Below, one piece after another: positions 35,801 to 47,964 of a stretch of 64,000 nt of DNA (position 1 is the stretch's first letter; the number at the start of each line of letters is the position of its first letter). The stretch covers positions 7,659 through 71,658 of the forward strand of contig JBBBWG010003337.1 in assembly GCA_037176905.1 (NCBI GenBank). The letters are read 5' to 3'. Below the pieces are notes generated by a model. The model searched no databases, had not been told where the DNA came from, and worked only from the letters and a program-made list of their open reading frames with translations. The DNA comes from Azolla pinnata (lineage: Eukaryota > Streptophyta > Polypodiopsida > Salviniales > Salviniaceae). The position numbers and the translations under genes were made by a program.

Positions 35801-37705
35801 GATTTCAATCCTATCCGGGCTACAGATATTCTACTGCCAAATGGGGGATCCTTTGTGATTGCTCATTCTCTAGCCGAATCTAAGAAAGCAGTTACTGCAG
35901 CTACAAATTACAACAATAGAGTGGTTGAATGTAGATTGGCAGCTGTACGTATTTTCTTCCATGGTTCAGTGTGAATCTTGGTATATCTGCTTCATAGATA
36001 TGTCTTTCAAGATGAAATCGGGATACAGAATGCACTTAGTAATCAAGCGCATTGTTTTAAGATCTTAGAGTTTATTTTGTGAATATGATAATGGATTTTC
36101 GAATACTATTAGGAGTATTTTCTTGTTTTAGAGATTCTGAAAGTGTTCTAGAAATTTCTTTCCAGATTGTGTTGGCTGTGAAACTGGGAGTACCTGCAAA
36201 GGAGGCCATTTCAAGTGTACGTACTCTATCTGATGTTGAAGGTCTCTGTGTATCTTTCGCTGCATCGGAAGGTTCATCTGATCCCATAATTGCTGTGGAG
36301 GTAAAAGAAACGTTGCCAGAATTGTCATGTTTGGAAGGGAACAACATTTATCCCTTCATGCATAATAAAATTTGAAATCATCTTTTCTATGCCTCTTACA
36401 CACTAGCCATGTGTAGAAATGCTTGCATGAAGAGCCTTACACAGCCATGGAAATTGAAGCTTTGATATCCGAATCCCTCCCATCTGTTATGTCAAACTCC
36501 CCAACATCTTTGGCTGTCCTGGCTGCTGCAGAGCATTTCAAACTGTATCAGGTAGGCTTACTGTAGTAATGGATCAATACTTACCTTGCTTTCATTTGCC
36601 TTCCCTTTTCGTTTCTGTTGCCTTTTTGAGGAGCTCAACGTAACTCATGTCCTGGCAGAGAGCTAAACATGTGTACACAGAAGCCAAACGTGTGTTCTTA
36701 TTTCGAGAGGCAGTTAAAGCTGGCGGCGGGTAAGTTCTATCCTAGTCTCGGATTTGTTTCATAGATGAAGGAAAGAGATCTAGAATATCCGTTGAACTTG
36801 GTGACTCACCAGAACCTCTGTAGTTGAAAATCTACAATGACAGGGTATTGTGTTTTTTCTTGGAAACATAAAAAGAATATTCTGGTGAATGCGTACAAGT
36901 TGGGGTGATGCCGTGTTTATCTATCATGCACTTATTTTTCGATAGTGTTGTTCTTTATGGATGACCAGTGAGCAGGAGATACTCGAAGGTCTAGGGAAAT
37001 TGATGAATGAGAGCCATTACAGTTGCAGTGTGTTGTATGAATGCAGGTAGGCTATACACTTTTTTCGTTGATTAAATTTCGTAACATGCATTGTACCAAA
37101 ATTGGAAATTCAAAGGCCACACGATTTTATTTATTTCGTGTGAAAATCTCACCTTTTTCAAGCTCTAGTAACACGTCTCCTTATGTGTTACATTTTGGTG
37201 TCAGCTGTCCAGAACTAGAAGAGCTTGTTGGTGTATGTAGAAAGAATGGTGCATTTGGCGCTAGGCTAACTGGAGCTGGATGGGGCGGGTGTGTTGTCAC
37301 ATTAGTCAAAGAGAGTAATGTCTCATCTTTCATCCAAGCATTGAAGGTATGTGTTCTCTCCTGATAAATATACAATGATGTGATCTTGATGTGTCAAAAA
37401 GTTTCAACATCTATGCATTTTAAGCTAGTTTTATTTTTCTTTATCTATATTATCTATCTAGATATGCCAATATGTAAATATTATAACCAGAAATGTACAT
37501 CACTATATGAACAAATAACAGTGGATAATTTGATGTATGTGTATCCACATTTGTGGAATTTGCTAAGTGGGCGTGTAATTTGAATATATCTCAGGAAGAA
37601 TTTTATCAGACTCGGATTGCAAGAGGTAGAATCAATGCTGATGATCTTGGATTATACGTTTTTGCCTCGAAGCCTTCAAGTGGAGCTGCAATCCTTAAAC
37701 TCTAA
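32867..37705 (+). CDS. GALK: Galactokinase
   Basis: Thirteen exons: 32867-33023, 33883-34070, 34728-34774, 34864-34958, 35307-35389, 35595-35663, 35759-35944, 36166-36300, 36417-36551, 36659-36729, 36969-37046, 37205-37346 and 37595-37705. They give 498 residues; Arabidopsis GALK has about 496. The enzyme phosphorylates free galactose to galactose-1-phosphate with ATP in the cytosol, first step of galactose salvage to UDP-galactose. GHMP kinase marks: [19 protein letters not shown] (residues 53-71), the ATP-binding GSGLSSSAA (about 163-171), the catalytic Asp212 in [24 protein letters not shown], and LTGAGWGG (436-443). It ends [14 protein letters not shown] as plant homologues do. The ATG at 32867 fits the family N-terminus; an in-frame ATG at 32780 would add basic residues not expected. 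No lesion seen. Confidence 0.96.
34008..34358. repeat. Tandem duplication spanning the galactokinase exon 2 / intron 2 border
   Basis: 34008-34184 and 34185-34358 are tandem copies with an offset of 177 bases. The first includes the last 63 bases of exon 2 and the start of intron 2. The second lies wholly within intron 2. Its exon-like part carries indels, and the base before the donor position has changed from G to A, so it reads as a decayed extra exon end. Confidence 0.88.
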
Positions 37706-38957
37706 ACTCTTTTTTTTCACATTACATTTTAAATAATGATCCCAGGATCCGGTGCAGAATTTTTATCCCAAAAATTCTTTTGTAGATTGCCCCATGTGTT
37801 GTTTCTTTGGTTTAACAATTTCTATTTGAGTGAATAGAAATCATCGGAGATATCTCCTAGCTGCTTTCGTGATTGTAGATTTTTAGTAACAAATTAATAA
37901 CGACTTTAGATGTTGATGCCACTCTGGAATGTAACTTGTCCCTCGAACATTACATTTGACCATACTGTGGGAGCCTTGCAGCTTGTTTACAAGTCATGGC
38001 AATTGTAACCGACTGACAATATTTGGTAAGCAAAGGCTTTTTGAGACTATTTTGTGATCTGAAGGCCTAGACGTGTTGCTTCAACATGGAATTGAACCAT
38101 GAAGCCACAGGGTTTGAGATATTTCTGCTGTTAGTTGGTGCTTCTGAAACCGTTGGAATTGTGGGCAGGATTTTGGAACTGTGAAAATGATTCATCAAAC
38201 TACTAAGCTTGTGGTTTATGACCCGGTTTCTACTAAAACAAAATCAGCAATGGCCAATTCCAAGCAACCAAAGATCAAAGGTTAGCGCTAACAAGAGGTT
38301 AGGAGCTGTTAATTGAAGCTTGGTAGATTCAACACAAATCGCCCTACCGTTTTCCGAAATCTGAGATGCTCGATTTCTACTCATACAAAGGGTTTACTAA
38401 TACAATCTTGGCCATTGTTGTAGGCATAAATAACCTTAAGAACATATATGACAGGTGAATTTGATTAGTCAAAGCGTAAGATAATCAGGAAACCAGCTAC
38501 CCTAACTAACCTAAGACTTTATATTGCCACATGACATGAATTTTATACAAATTGTACCCTCTGAACAACTATTATGGCCGATAACTGTTTTCTGGACCTC
38601 CTCTGTAACAGGCCCTAAGAAGATAACCAGATGAACCCGCGTCCTCTGAACAACATGTTCTCGCTGATCACCGTTTCCGGACCTACTCGGAGCATATAAA
38701 ATCACTCTTCTTCTGGGCGTTTCATTCCTACAAGGGCAGGCACGTTATATGCATAGAACATAACATTGACAAAGCTTGCAAATGTTTGCGAATTGTTAAT
38801 CAGAAATTTTTTTCTTCTCAAAACTTTAAACACTTGATCAAATGTGCCGTGTTCTTCTGGTCTGCAGCATACTTTGGACGATTCTGATCAAATCTCGAAT
38901 GCTCGAATCATTCTTGATTGCGTTTGCGGCTTGCGAAAGTACGGCTCGTTCAGCGTG
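37706..38957. other. Intergenic: galactokinase 3' flank
   Basis: Galactokinase 3' UTR, then AT-rich DNA with no recognised gene. Confidence 0.6.
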
Positions 38958-39595
38958 TATCTGTATGTATGTATCGATGTATGTATGCATGTGTGCATGT
39001 TTGTATGTGTGTGTTTGTATGTATGTGTGCATGCTTGTATGTGTGTATGCATGTGCGTGTGTATGTATGTATGCATGTGCTTTGTATGCGTGTGTGTACG
39101 CATGTATGTATGCGTGCATATGTATGTATGTGCACATGTTTGTATGTGTGTGTATGTATGTATGTATGTATGTATGTATGTATGTATGCGTGCATGTGTG
39201 TATGTGTGCATATGTATGTATGTGTGCGTGCGTGTATGCATGTGTGCATGCTTGGATGCGTGTGTATGTATGTATGTGTGCGTATGTATGTATGCATGTG
39301 TGTGTGTTTGTATGCGTGTGTGCATGCATGTATGCATGTGTGCATGCTTGTATGTGTATATGTATGTATGTGTGCGCATGTATGCGTGCATGCGTGTATG
39401 TTTGTATATGTATGTATGCGTGCGTGCGTATGTATGTATGTGTGCCTGCGTGCGTGCGTATGTATGTATGTGTGCCTGCGTGGATGTGTGTGTATGTATG
39501 TATGCATGTGCGCATGTGCGTATATGTATGTATGTATGTGCGTGCATGTACGCATGGTATGTATGCGTAGCCTGTATGTAGGCATGCTATGCATG
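38958..39595. repeat. TGTATG/TGTGCATG microsatellite block (about 640 bp)
   Basis: Alternating TATG, TGTG, TGCATG and TGCGTG words with no fixed long period. All six frames stay open over hundreds of bases because the words contain no stop codon, giving large but meaningless Cys/Met/Val or His/Thr/Tyr-rich open frames. Alternating purine-pyrimidine sequence of this kind can adopt left-handed DNA in vitro. Confidence 0.95.
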
Positions 39596-39633
39596 TATGA
39601 GGGTGCCGACATCCTCTCTCTAGCATAAATTTT

Positions 39634-39774
39634 TAGGGTTTGCAGCTGCCGTCTCCGTCGCCGTTCTTCTCTCTCTAGAAACGCCCGGCGGCCACTCTCC
39701 TTCTTCTTCGTTCGTTCTTCTTCTTCTTCTTCCGTCTTCTTCTGTTTCTGTCTCTGCTGGAAATTCTAGGGTTT
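39634..39774 (+). promoter_or_regulatory. Two TAGGGTTTGCAG telo-box-like elements before the DnaJ leader
   Basis: TAGGGTTT occurs at 39634-39641 and 39767-39774, both followed by GCAG. Reverse-orientation telo-boxes are known in leaders and promoters of growth-related plant genes. A CTT-rich stretch lies between them. The transcription start of the DnaJ gene is probably in this zone, which would give a leader of about 1 kb or a leader intron. Confidence 0.5.
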
Positions 39775-39997
39775 GCAGAAGATCATCGCCTGCCTTTCGG
39801 AATCCTTCACTGCCTTGTTGCCCCCTTGGATCTGCTCCTTTCGCTCTCCACCTTCCTCCTTCCCCCCCTCTCCCTCTCTCTCCGGAGAGTTTTCCTCCTC
39901 CTCCTTCTCCTCTTCGTCTCCACCGCCCCGCCCCGTTTGCTCTCTCGACCTCCTTCCCCTCCCCCGGACGGCTTTGCTGCAGCTCGTCTCGGTCGCC

Positions 39998-40470
39998 GTT
40001 TCCGTCTTCCATCGCCGCCGAGTTCTCTTCAGGATCGCCGGCCGTTTCCGTCTTCCATCGCCGCCGGGTTCTCTTCAGGATCGCCGGCCGTTTCCGTCTT
40101 CCATCGCCGCCGAGTTCTCTTCAGGATCGCCGGCCGTTTCCGTCTTCCATCGCTGCCGAGTTCTCTTCAGGATCGCCGGCCGTTTCCGTCTTCCATCGCC
40201 GCCGAGTTCTCTTCAGGATCGCCGGCCGTTTCCGTCTTCCATCGCCACCGAGCTCTCTTCAGGATCGCTGGCCGTTTACGTCTAACATCGGCTCCGAGAT
40301 CTCTTCTGGATCGTTTCCATCTTCCATCGCCACCGAGATTTATTCAAGGTTGCTGGCCGTTCCCGTCTTCCACAGCCGCCGAGATTTCTTCAGGATCGCT
40401 GGCCGCTTCCGCCTTTGATATTGCTGCCGAGTTTTTCCCCACGATTGCTGGCCGTTTTCGTCTTCGGTCT
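39998..40470. repeat. 46-bp GC-rich minisatellite upstream of DnaJ
   Basis: Six nearly identical units start at 39998, 40044, 40090, 40136, 40182 and 40228. Three or four diverged units follow to about 40470. The unit contains TTCCATCGCCGCCGAGTTCT and AGGATCGCCGGCC. Because 46 is one more than a multiple of three, a frame passes through all three phases every 138 bases. The array lies in the likely 5' leader or leader intron of the DnaJ gene. Confidence 0.92.
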
Positions 40471-40778
40471 TTGGATTTTTCGTGCCTACCTGGCGCTGGT
40501 TCGTAATAGTTTTTTCTCTCCACGTGTTGTCGCAGCCGGTACGCTCCATCGCTGATATTCTCGTCTCGCTGTCTACTCTCTTCCTCCTTTACTGAACTTT
40601 TTGTGCTTCGATCGATCTGCTAGCTTCTTCATCTTCTTGTCCAAGAACCTACAGCCGTTTCTTCTCCGCTTCTTCCTTCCTCATCCGTTTCCGCTTCTTT
40701 AAGCTTTGTAGCAATCCTTCTGTTAATCCTCCCATCATGCTCGGAAGAACGAGATCGTGAGCAGTTAATAGCAGGCAA

Positions 40779-42881
40779 ATGAGTGCAGATTATTACAGCG
40801 TTTTGAAAGTCGGAAGAACCGCATCAGAAGATGACCTCAAACGAGCTTACAGAAGGTTGGCTATGAAATGGCATCCAGACAAAAATCCTGGTAACAAAAA
40901 GGAGGCAGAAGCTAACTTCAAGCAGATCTCAGAAGCCTATGAGGTATTCTTCATGCTACAATGGATTCTTTTCTATGTTTTTCATTGATGTGCGTGAAGG
41001 TTGGAAGCATTTATAGAGATACGGCGGTAGGATTCTGTAAGTGGAATTATTTATTTCTTTTCTCTCCTCGTCTCACCGTCTTTTCTTCAGCATTTGTGTT
41101 TTCGATCTGTATACCTTTCATTGGCCTTTTTATTTATCTTCATCTTATATTTTCCAACGAAAGTTTGCCAACTGAGTGGTAAAGAGCTCTTATATTTGCG
41201 GTTAAGGCTATAGAATGGGGTTTCTGGCGATTTTGCATAGGTTTCGTCATCTTCTGCAACCTAAAATCGAGTTTTTCGTTGCACTGAGGCCCACAATCTA
41301 TAATTTGAAGTTCTTCTTGTCTACACTTAGTTGGTGTTATAGATAGGACTTTTAATCTTGAGCCAGAGATTTGGCATCATCTATCTCGTGTGTAGGGTTT
41401 TTGTTAGTCTCATGGGAAGTCAATTTGAATGGCTTTTTTGTTCGAAGTCTTTGAAATGGACTCATTATACATCTAAAATAATGAGCTTTGCTATTGGTTT
41501 GTGCTTATTTCGTTCCCCACATAAATTGAACATTATCTGTTTTTATTTCTTTCATTTCTAACACACAAGGGATTTCAGTCAATGTTCTATATTTATTTTC
41601 ATCTCTACTGTATCATCTTTCAACTGGATATATCCTACAGTTAGTCTTAAGCTAAAGTAAGTTTGTACTTCTCTCAAATAGATGGCTATTCTTTGGAATC
41701 TCTAACTGGATATTTCCTCGTGTATGGTTGTTTCCAAGCATCGAAGATTTCTATTGTTTCAAACACATGAAGTAAACTACACATTTATTTTGAAGAATCG
41801 GAACTCTTATCAATAATTTCCCTGCATTTGTATGTAACTGTAAAAAGCCTATTGTATGGAGCTAATTACAACAAGCTCAATTTTGTAGGTTCTAAGTGAT
41901 CCCCACAAGCGATCCATCTATGACCGATATGGAGAGGAGGGGCTAAAAGACATGCCAGTTCATGCAGAATCAAATGGAAATGGCCAAACCAGCAAGCACA
42001 AATATAATCCAAGGAATGCGGAAGATGTTTTCTCTGAAGTCTTTGGATCCTCAAGTCCATATTCAGGGCCCAAAAGCTCTCCTTTCACTAGCCGAACAAA
42101 TTCTAGGCATTCTGCATACAAAGATGTACCTGAGAATATGTTCAGAAATTTTCATGAAGGAAGCTCTAGTAGTGCAAGGAAAGAGCCTCCTGTTGAGAAC
42201 AAACTCCCTTGCACTCTCGAGGAGCTCTATAACGGCTCTTCAAGAAAGATGAGGATATCTCGCAATATAATTGGTGCTGGTGGGTGAGTACACATGCCAC
42301 CGACTTTGATTAGAAGCTAGGTCTCTTTGTTTGTATGTTTGGGTATGTATATATATGCATATTGTGCAAGAAAGATCATAATATATAACCATATTTAATG
42401 TGCTTTTTTATACCTGTTTTGTGTGTAAAACAGGAAAATGTCTACAGCTGAAGAGGTTCTGACCATCAATATAAAGCCTGGCTGGAAGAAAGGCACAAAG
42501 ATAACATTCCCTGAGAAAGGAAATGAGAAACCAGGTATTATTCCTGCAGACTTGGTGTTTGTGCTTGAGGAGAAACCACACGATTTATTTGAAAGGGATG
42601 GAAATGATCTACTATTATCTCAAAAGATTTCATTAGCGGATGCTTTGGGAGGTACAACAATATCCATTCCTCATTTGAGTGGAAAAATCCTCACAGTTTT
42701 ATGTCCTGAGCTCATCTATCCTGGTTATGAAAAGATCATCCCCTATGAAGGCATGCCTATTGCCAAAGATCCAGGCAAAAAAGGAAATCTCAGAATAAAG
42801 TTTGATGTTAAATTTCCACTCAGATTATCGCAAGAGCAAAGATCGACGATCAAGAGAGTTCTGAATGAAGGTGCACCTTGA
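40779..42881 (+). CDS. Type II (class B) DnaJ/Hsp40 co-chaperone
   Basis: Three exons: 40779-40943, 41889-42283 and 42434-42881, giving 335 residues. It delivers substrates to Hsp70 and stimulates its ATPase, probably in cytosol and nucleus since no targeting peptide is seen. Residues 1-70 are the J domain with HPD at 32-34 ([12 protein letters not shown]) and [22 protein letters not shown] Ser- and Asn-rich linker follows, poor in the Gly-Phe repeats of typical relatives. There are no CxxCxGxG zinc motifs, hence type II. The C-terminal domains are seen in [52 protein letters not shown] and the ending [17 protein letters not shown]. Family call firm; the exact DNAJB subclass is not assigned. 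Confidence 0.94.
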
Positions 42882-45800
42882 TCCAAACATCATGTACTTG
42901 CTGCTTCAACTGCATACAAGTCAAATTGGACCAAATTTCTGGGTGGAAGTCCATTTTGAATGAGATCATTTTGATGATGGTATTGTAAGGTATATCTGGA
43001 TGAATCATGCATGATATGCGGAAATGTGCTGCGGTGAATGAAGGTGTGAAGAGAGATGGAAAGGGGTGATTGAAACTAAGATTGCATTTGCAATAGAAAT
43101 CTTATCATTGCTTCCATTGTTGGACTCCTAGTGGCAATCGGATTTTTCATTCAATCATCACAAACATCAGAGGCAGAAGTGTTTTGTGGGGGCGCAGGAG
43201 TTGTATTGATGTTCTCTGCCGAATTCTTTTTTCGAATGTCTTTTTGAGGCATTATTTATATTGTTTTGGAGAAAGATAGATTGACTGGGTTTCTATTTTG
43301 TTGGAGCTGGGTTGTGCAAAGATCTTGTAAAATAGATTTCTATTCAATTAAATACTAAATTAAAAGTGATAGTCAGCGATTCTGTTTATGATGTTGACAT
43401 TGCCAAACATTACTTGAAAAAGAGTCATTTTGCGAGGGCTATTTCAAATTAACGGAGGATCAAAGATTTTCCATTTTCAATTAATTCTGTGCATACCCAA
43501 GAAGAATGGGCGCTTGTTGCATACACTCCCTTTTCTAGTCACAAGTAAGATCAATCAATTCTACACTAATCTTGCTGTTATTTTTGTGATCTGTGCACAA
43601 TAGGTTATGATTCCCATACAGCTCCATATCATGTGCTCCATTCAAAATGAGATGCGTGCTTTTCCAGGCTCATAAACTTGATCTAGAAGTCAGCAAGACT
43701 GAAATTTGGTAAAATTTCCCCAAGCTTTGTTTAATCTGTGGTTTTCTGTGCCATTTTTGCTACGATATTTGAGCATAAGGGAGATTTTGTGAGCAGAAAA
43801 AAACAAATCAATCGCCCTATAAACTTTCAGCGGCTTCGCATGCATTGTTGCTACTGGGGCGGTCTTGTGACCAGTTCACATTTAAGTCCTGTACAATCTA
43901 ATTCATTGATGGGTAATGGCCCATGGCAAAATACTGTTAGGTTTGCTGGTGCGCGCTGTCAATGTTAGTGACGGACATTTTGTGCCCCACAAGTTGCCGT
44001 TGTTTCATCAAATGGATTATCTTCTCATGCTGTTACTTTGACTTCAGGTATGGATTTATTTCATCATAATAGATTATGGGCTATTGATTTCTATATGAAA
44101 AGCATGGAAAGTAGGGGCACTCTTTAGTCATTGAGCTTTGAGCACATAGTTGTACAATGCGTGTATTTTGATCATGAAAGGCATTTGAGAAGAATCTGGG
44201 CATGCTTTATTTCAAATGATGCACTGTGCATTATGAATGTGTGTCTGTTGTGGGCCCTCTTATTGGCAAATTGTTCTGCCAAGTTCCTTTCCTACCCATT
44301 AGTCAACCATGCATAACCCTGCCAATAAGATAGCAACTAATGTTTTTCAAATCAGAAAAAAATTCTGGATGCCACCCAAATCATGCCAAATCATGCCAAG
44401 TCATGCATTTGGACTGATAGATATACAATTAGGCAGACAAGCAATTTTTTTATGGAGAACAAACTGATGTTTACCCTAATTGTGATGCGCCAACAATAGA
44501 CATATGGCTCCTCTGTGTGCTAGATATGCTTTCTAAAAGTTGATGTGATAGAGTAGCTATGCAGATGACTAGTCCTAGTACCACGACTGCAGTTTGATCT
44601 TCCTTCTTTTGCTCCTCCAACTCATACGTATCTTTGCCTATTCCCATCATTGTCATGTCTCCCTTGGACGGACACCGCAGATCACATTTAGGTGTAAGCA
44701 ACAAAGACAATAGAAAGTGTGACCCACCACTAGCAATGGACAAATTTGTGGAAACATTGTGCCATCAAATATGATAGATACAATGGGATAATGTCGATCG
44801 TATTACCTTTTCCATCTGATATATTGTCGTCATTGTCAACCCATAATACCTCTCCGAATGATTAACCCTTAGTGGGATGCTTGATTCTCTACTGTTGTTA
44901 TGCACAATCCCTAAATATATGCCACTCCAAATGATTAACCCTTAGTGGGATGCTTGTTTATGGTTGGGTTAATGGAATAGAATCCTAGTGACCTAGTTCT
45001 ATTCTATCTAGATTAATTAAAGGCTGATCTCTTTCCCAACTATCTTGATTTAGATTTTGTGGCAACATTAGAGTGTCGTTAGAAATACACCCACGTCGTA
45101 CTATGAGTTTGATGTTAATTATCCCTCATATAATATATACAATCTGTAAAATGCCTGTCCCTCATAATACTTTGAAGAGCACATTATAACTAATCTCTTG
45201 TTAATACAACAACATTTTCTTTGTTTCTCATGCTTTTCTTGACTTGATTATGCTCTTGTATAACTTCATTAACCATCAGGCAAACATACATATTTAAAGG
45301 GCAATTATTGAAAGAGAGGCTAGATCTAACAACAACGAGAGATTAGCCTATTCCGTTGTTAGCAATGAGTGGGCACTTCTCATAAGAGTGTGATGGGAGA
45401 AGCATTAGTCATGTGTCTTGTGAGTCTTGATACAGAGTGGGTGCAAAACAACAAGAGAGATAACCTAAGGGTAGCACCAACATTGTAAAGCATGTACAAA
45501 AGTGAACTCTTGGGTTCATGCTAAAGTGTCGACATAGATCCTTTTAATTTCCTCTTAGCAAGTCCATCTATATCTTTGATCGATCCATTGTTCATCACTA
45601 GATATGAGATAAATGTTAAGACATTGTTAGTTGCGTCTCCTCGTAAAATGGTTGCGTCTCCTCGTAAAATGTAAAGTGATAAAACTTCACTTTCCCAACT
45701 ACACTCACATATACATACCATCAGGTTAATAACAACCTCAACCTTACATTAGAATACTTAGTGATTTCTTGCGATCAACTTGATGCCATATATGCAAACA

Positions 45801-47964
45801 ATAATTTCTATTCATATATATGTATGCATGTATGGAGAGAGAAATTTATTTGTATATGGATGTTTATTGATGTATTTATCACTTAATCATATCATTTTAG
45901 ATATTTTGAATATATATATATCCATAGTGTATTGACGTACGTATACGTGTATGTTGTGTGAAAATGTTTTGACTACATAATTGTTCATCAAACTTTGCAT
46001 CTATATTGGATCTAATTTTGGTGTTTATGTCGTGACTCATGTTTAAGGTTGTGTTTATATCACATTTAAAAGTCGCATCAAATCTTCAAATTTGTAAAAC
46101 TAGGTCGCATCTATAACTGTGATACCTTATAGTGATAACCAAACTGTAACATTAACTAATAATTATTAATATAGATCATGCATGAATGATTATCACTTAT
46201 GCATAGACACACACACATACACGAAACATACACAAAGGTGTTATATATACCCCATCCCTACACACTACAAAATCTATACATGTGTACACACTACATATAC
46301 ATACATGCGCACGTATATAACACACACAATCGACACATACTCATTACTACACATATATACTCACATACAGCACATATGCAAGTCACATACATGTAATATA
46401 TACAAGCACACAAACATAAACATAATGCCTTTCCTACACGCACAATTACTTACACGCACAATCATGTTATTCAAGTACATTGGAACTAGGTTCGCATTTT
46501 GCCTAATTCTTTTTCAACAAATTACAGTATTGATTTCTTTCATGTATGGGAGCTTTGGAGTACTACTCTATAGGATATTAGGAAGGGAAGATGCCGTAAA
46601 ACTCTTGATAACCTTAATACTTTACATAAGGAGCCAGTGACTAGAACTTGGAAGAATTTTATATTGACATTAAAAAGCAGTGTGACTTGATCAGGAGATT
46701 GCTTAGTTGCAATATAAAGAATATTAAAATCACGGAAGAACCGGTGTTTTTATTTTATAGTATAGATCATGGTTATCAAAAGTAAAATTATCGAGCACCA
46801 CGATGGTGGAATGATAAGAATATCCAAAAACTTCCAAGTTTTTAGTAAATGAAAAGTATGGAACTACTCGGTCAAATATTCTTGTACGTTTAGGGTTTAA
46901 TTTCTACTTTATGGCTATAACTCTGATGTCTCTAATGAGAAAAGAAAAAACATACGTTGATATTTTTGTGGAAATTTTTTTTCTCATATATCAAGTTGGT
47001 GGAGACTCCGAGGGTTTGATAGTGGGAACTTTCCATTAATTTGCACATTCCTGGGTCATTGGTCTTGCACCTCAAGTGGTTGTCTTGGAAGTAAGTGAGG
47101 TAAGTACCTCATGTTTCTCTCACAAAGCCTTGTAATTTTCCCATACCATGAATTTGGAATTCCAATCAAAGTAAAAGAGTTTGCTAGTTATCTATAAACA
47201 TAACAGAAATATATCCTTATGTAGGAGGCCATACATATATCGCTCCTAATTTTAAATCTGTCGGAAGTTTTGATCAAAAGTTGCTGGTAATAAGATCAAA
47301 TTTAAATGTTAATTTACCTGAGGATAAAGAATTCATCGGTGTGCAAAGTCAATCGTAAAAATTTCACAAGGAAAAACCCAAGAGGAAATTCCGTGATGCA
47401 TGGACAAAGAAGTTCCAGAGTAAAATGAAGAGTAAAACATATAGTATATATACATCATTAGATTTGGCAAGTAAAATTCTGGGAAAAAAACTACGGCATG
47501 CTGTCAAATAGAATCACATAATATGCAAAAGTTTTTAGAAAACCATCACAACACCTTTGGCAAGATATGCAAGGGCACGAGCATTGAAGGAAAAAAGGCA
47601 ACACTGGCGGAGGATCAAGAAGGGGCTATGAGATGTATTCAACATGGGATACATATATCATAATACACATATACATATACATATACACATTTGATGCTGA
47701 AAAAAAGTCTCCTCCCTCCATCATCTGATGCTGGTAGGAGAGGTGGTTCTTTGTAGCATACTCAAGGCTGGTTCAAGCCTCTCATGTTTATGCAATTGAC
47801 CTTTATATAAGAAAAGAGGGAGATGCTTGGACCATTTAGCTTTATATCTTCACAACGAGGGGATGCTGGGACCGAATGAAACAAAACATGCTGCCAAAGA
47901 TAAAGACGATGCACGACGACGGCGACGATGAAAATGCTTTGGCTACCCAACGCAAAGCTCGAGA
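42882..47964. other. Gene-poor intergenic stretch (5 kb)
   Basis: After the DnaJ 3' flank (to about 43400) no conserved gene was recognised. Minor repeats: a 27-bp direct repeat AATGATTAACCCTTAGTGGG at 44857 and 44929, a 21-bp tandem pair at 45630-45671, and an ACACATAC-rich block at 46200-46440. Parts of 46480-47650 are less simple in sequence and could be decayed coding DNA, but nothing could be named. The last few hundred bases hold the 3' UTR of the glucanase gene, with a duplicated GATGAAAATGCTTTGG segment (47927 and 48008) overlapping its coding end. Confidence 0.55.

Noticed and set aside
38838-39628. Open frames of 219-262 codons in most frames
   Set aside because: They follow from TATG/TGTG simple repeats that contain no stop codons; Cys/Met/Val or His/Thr/Tyr-only composition is not protein-like.
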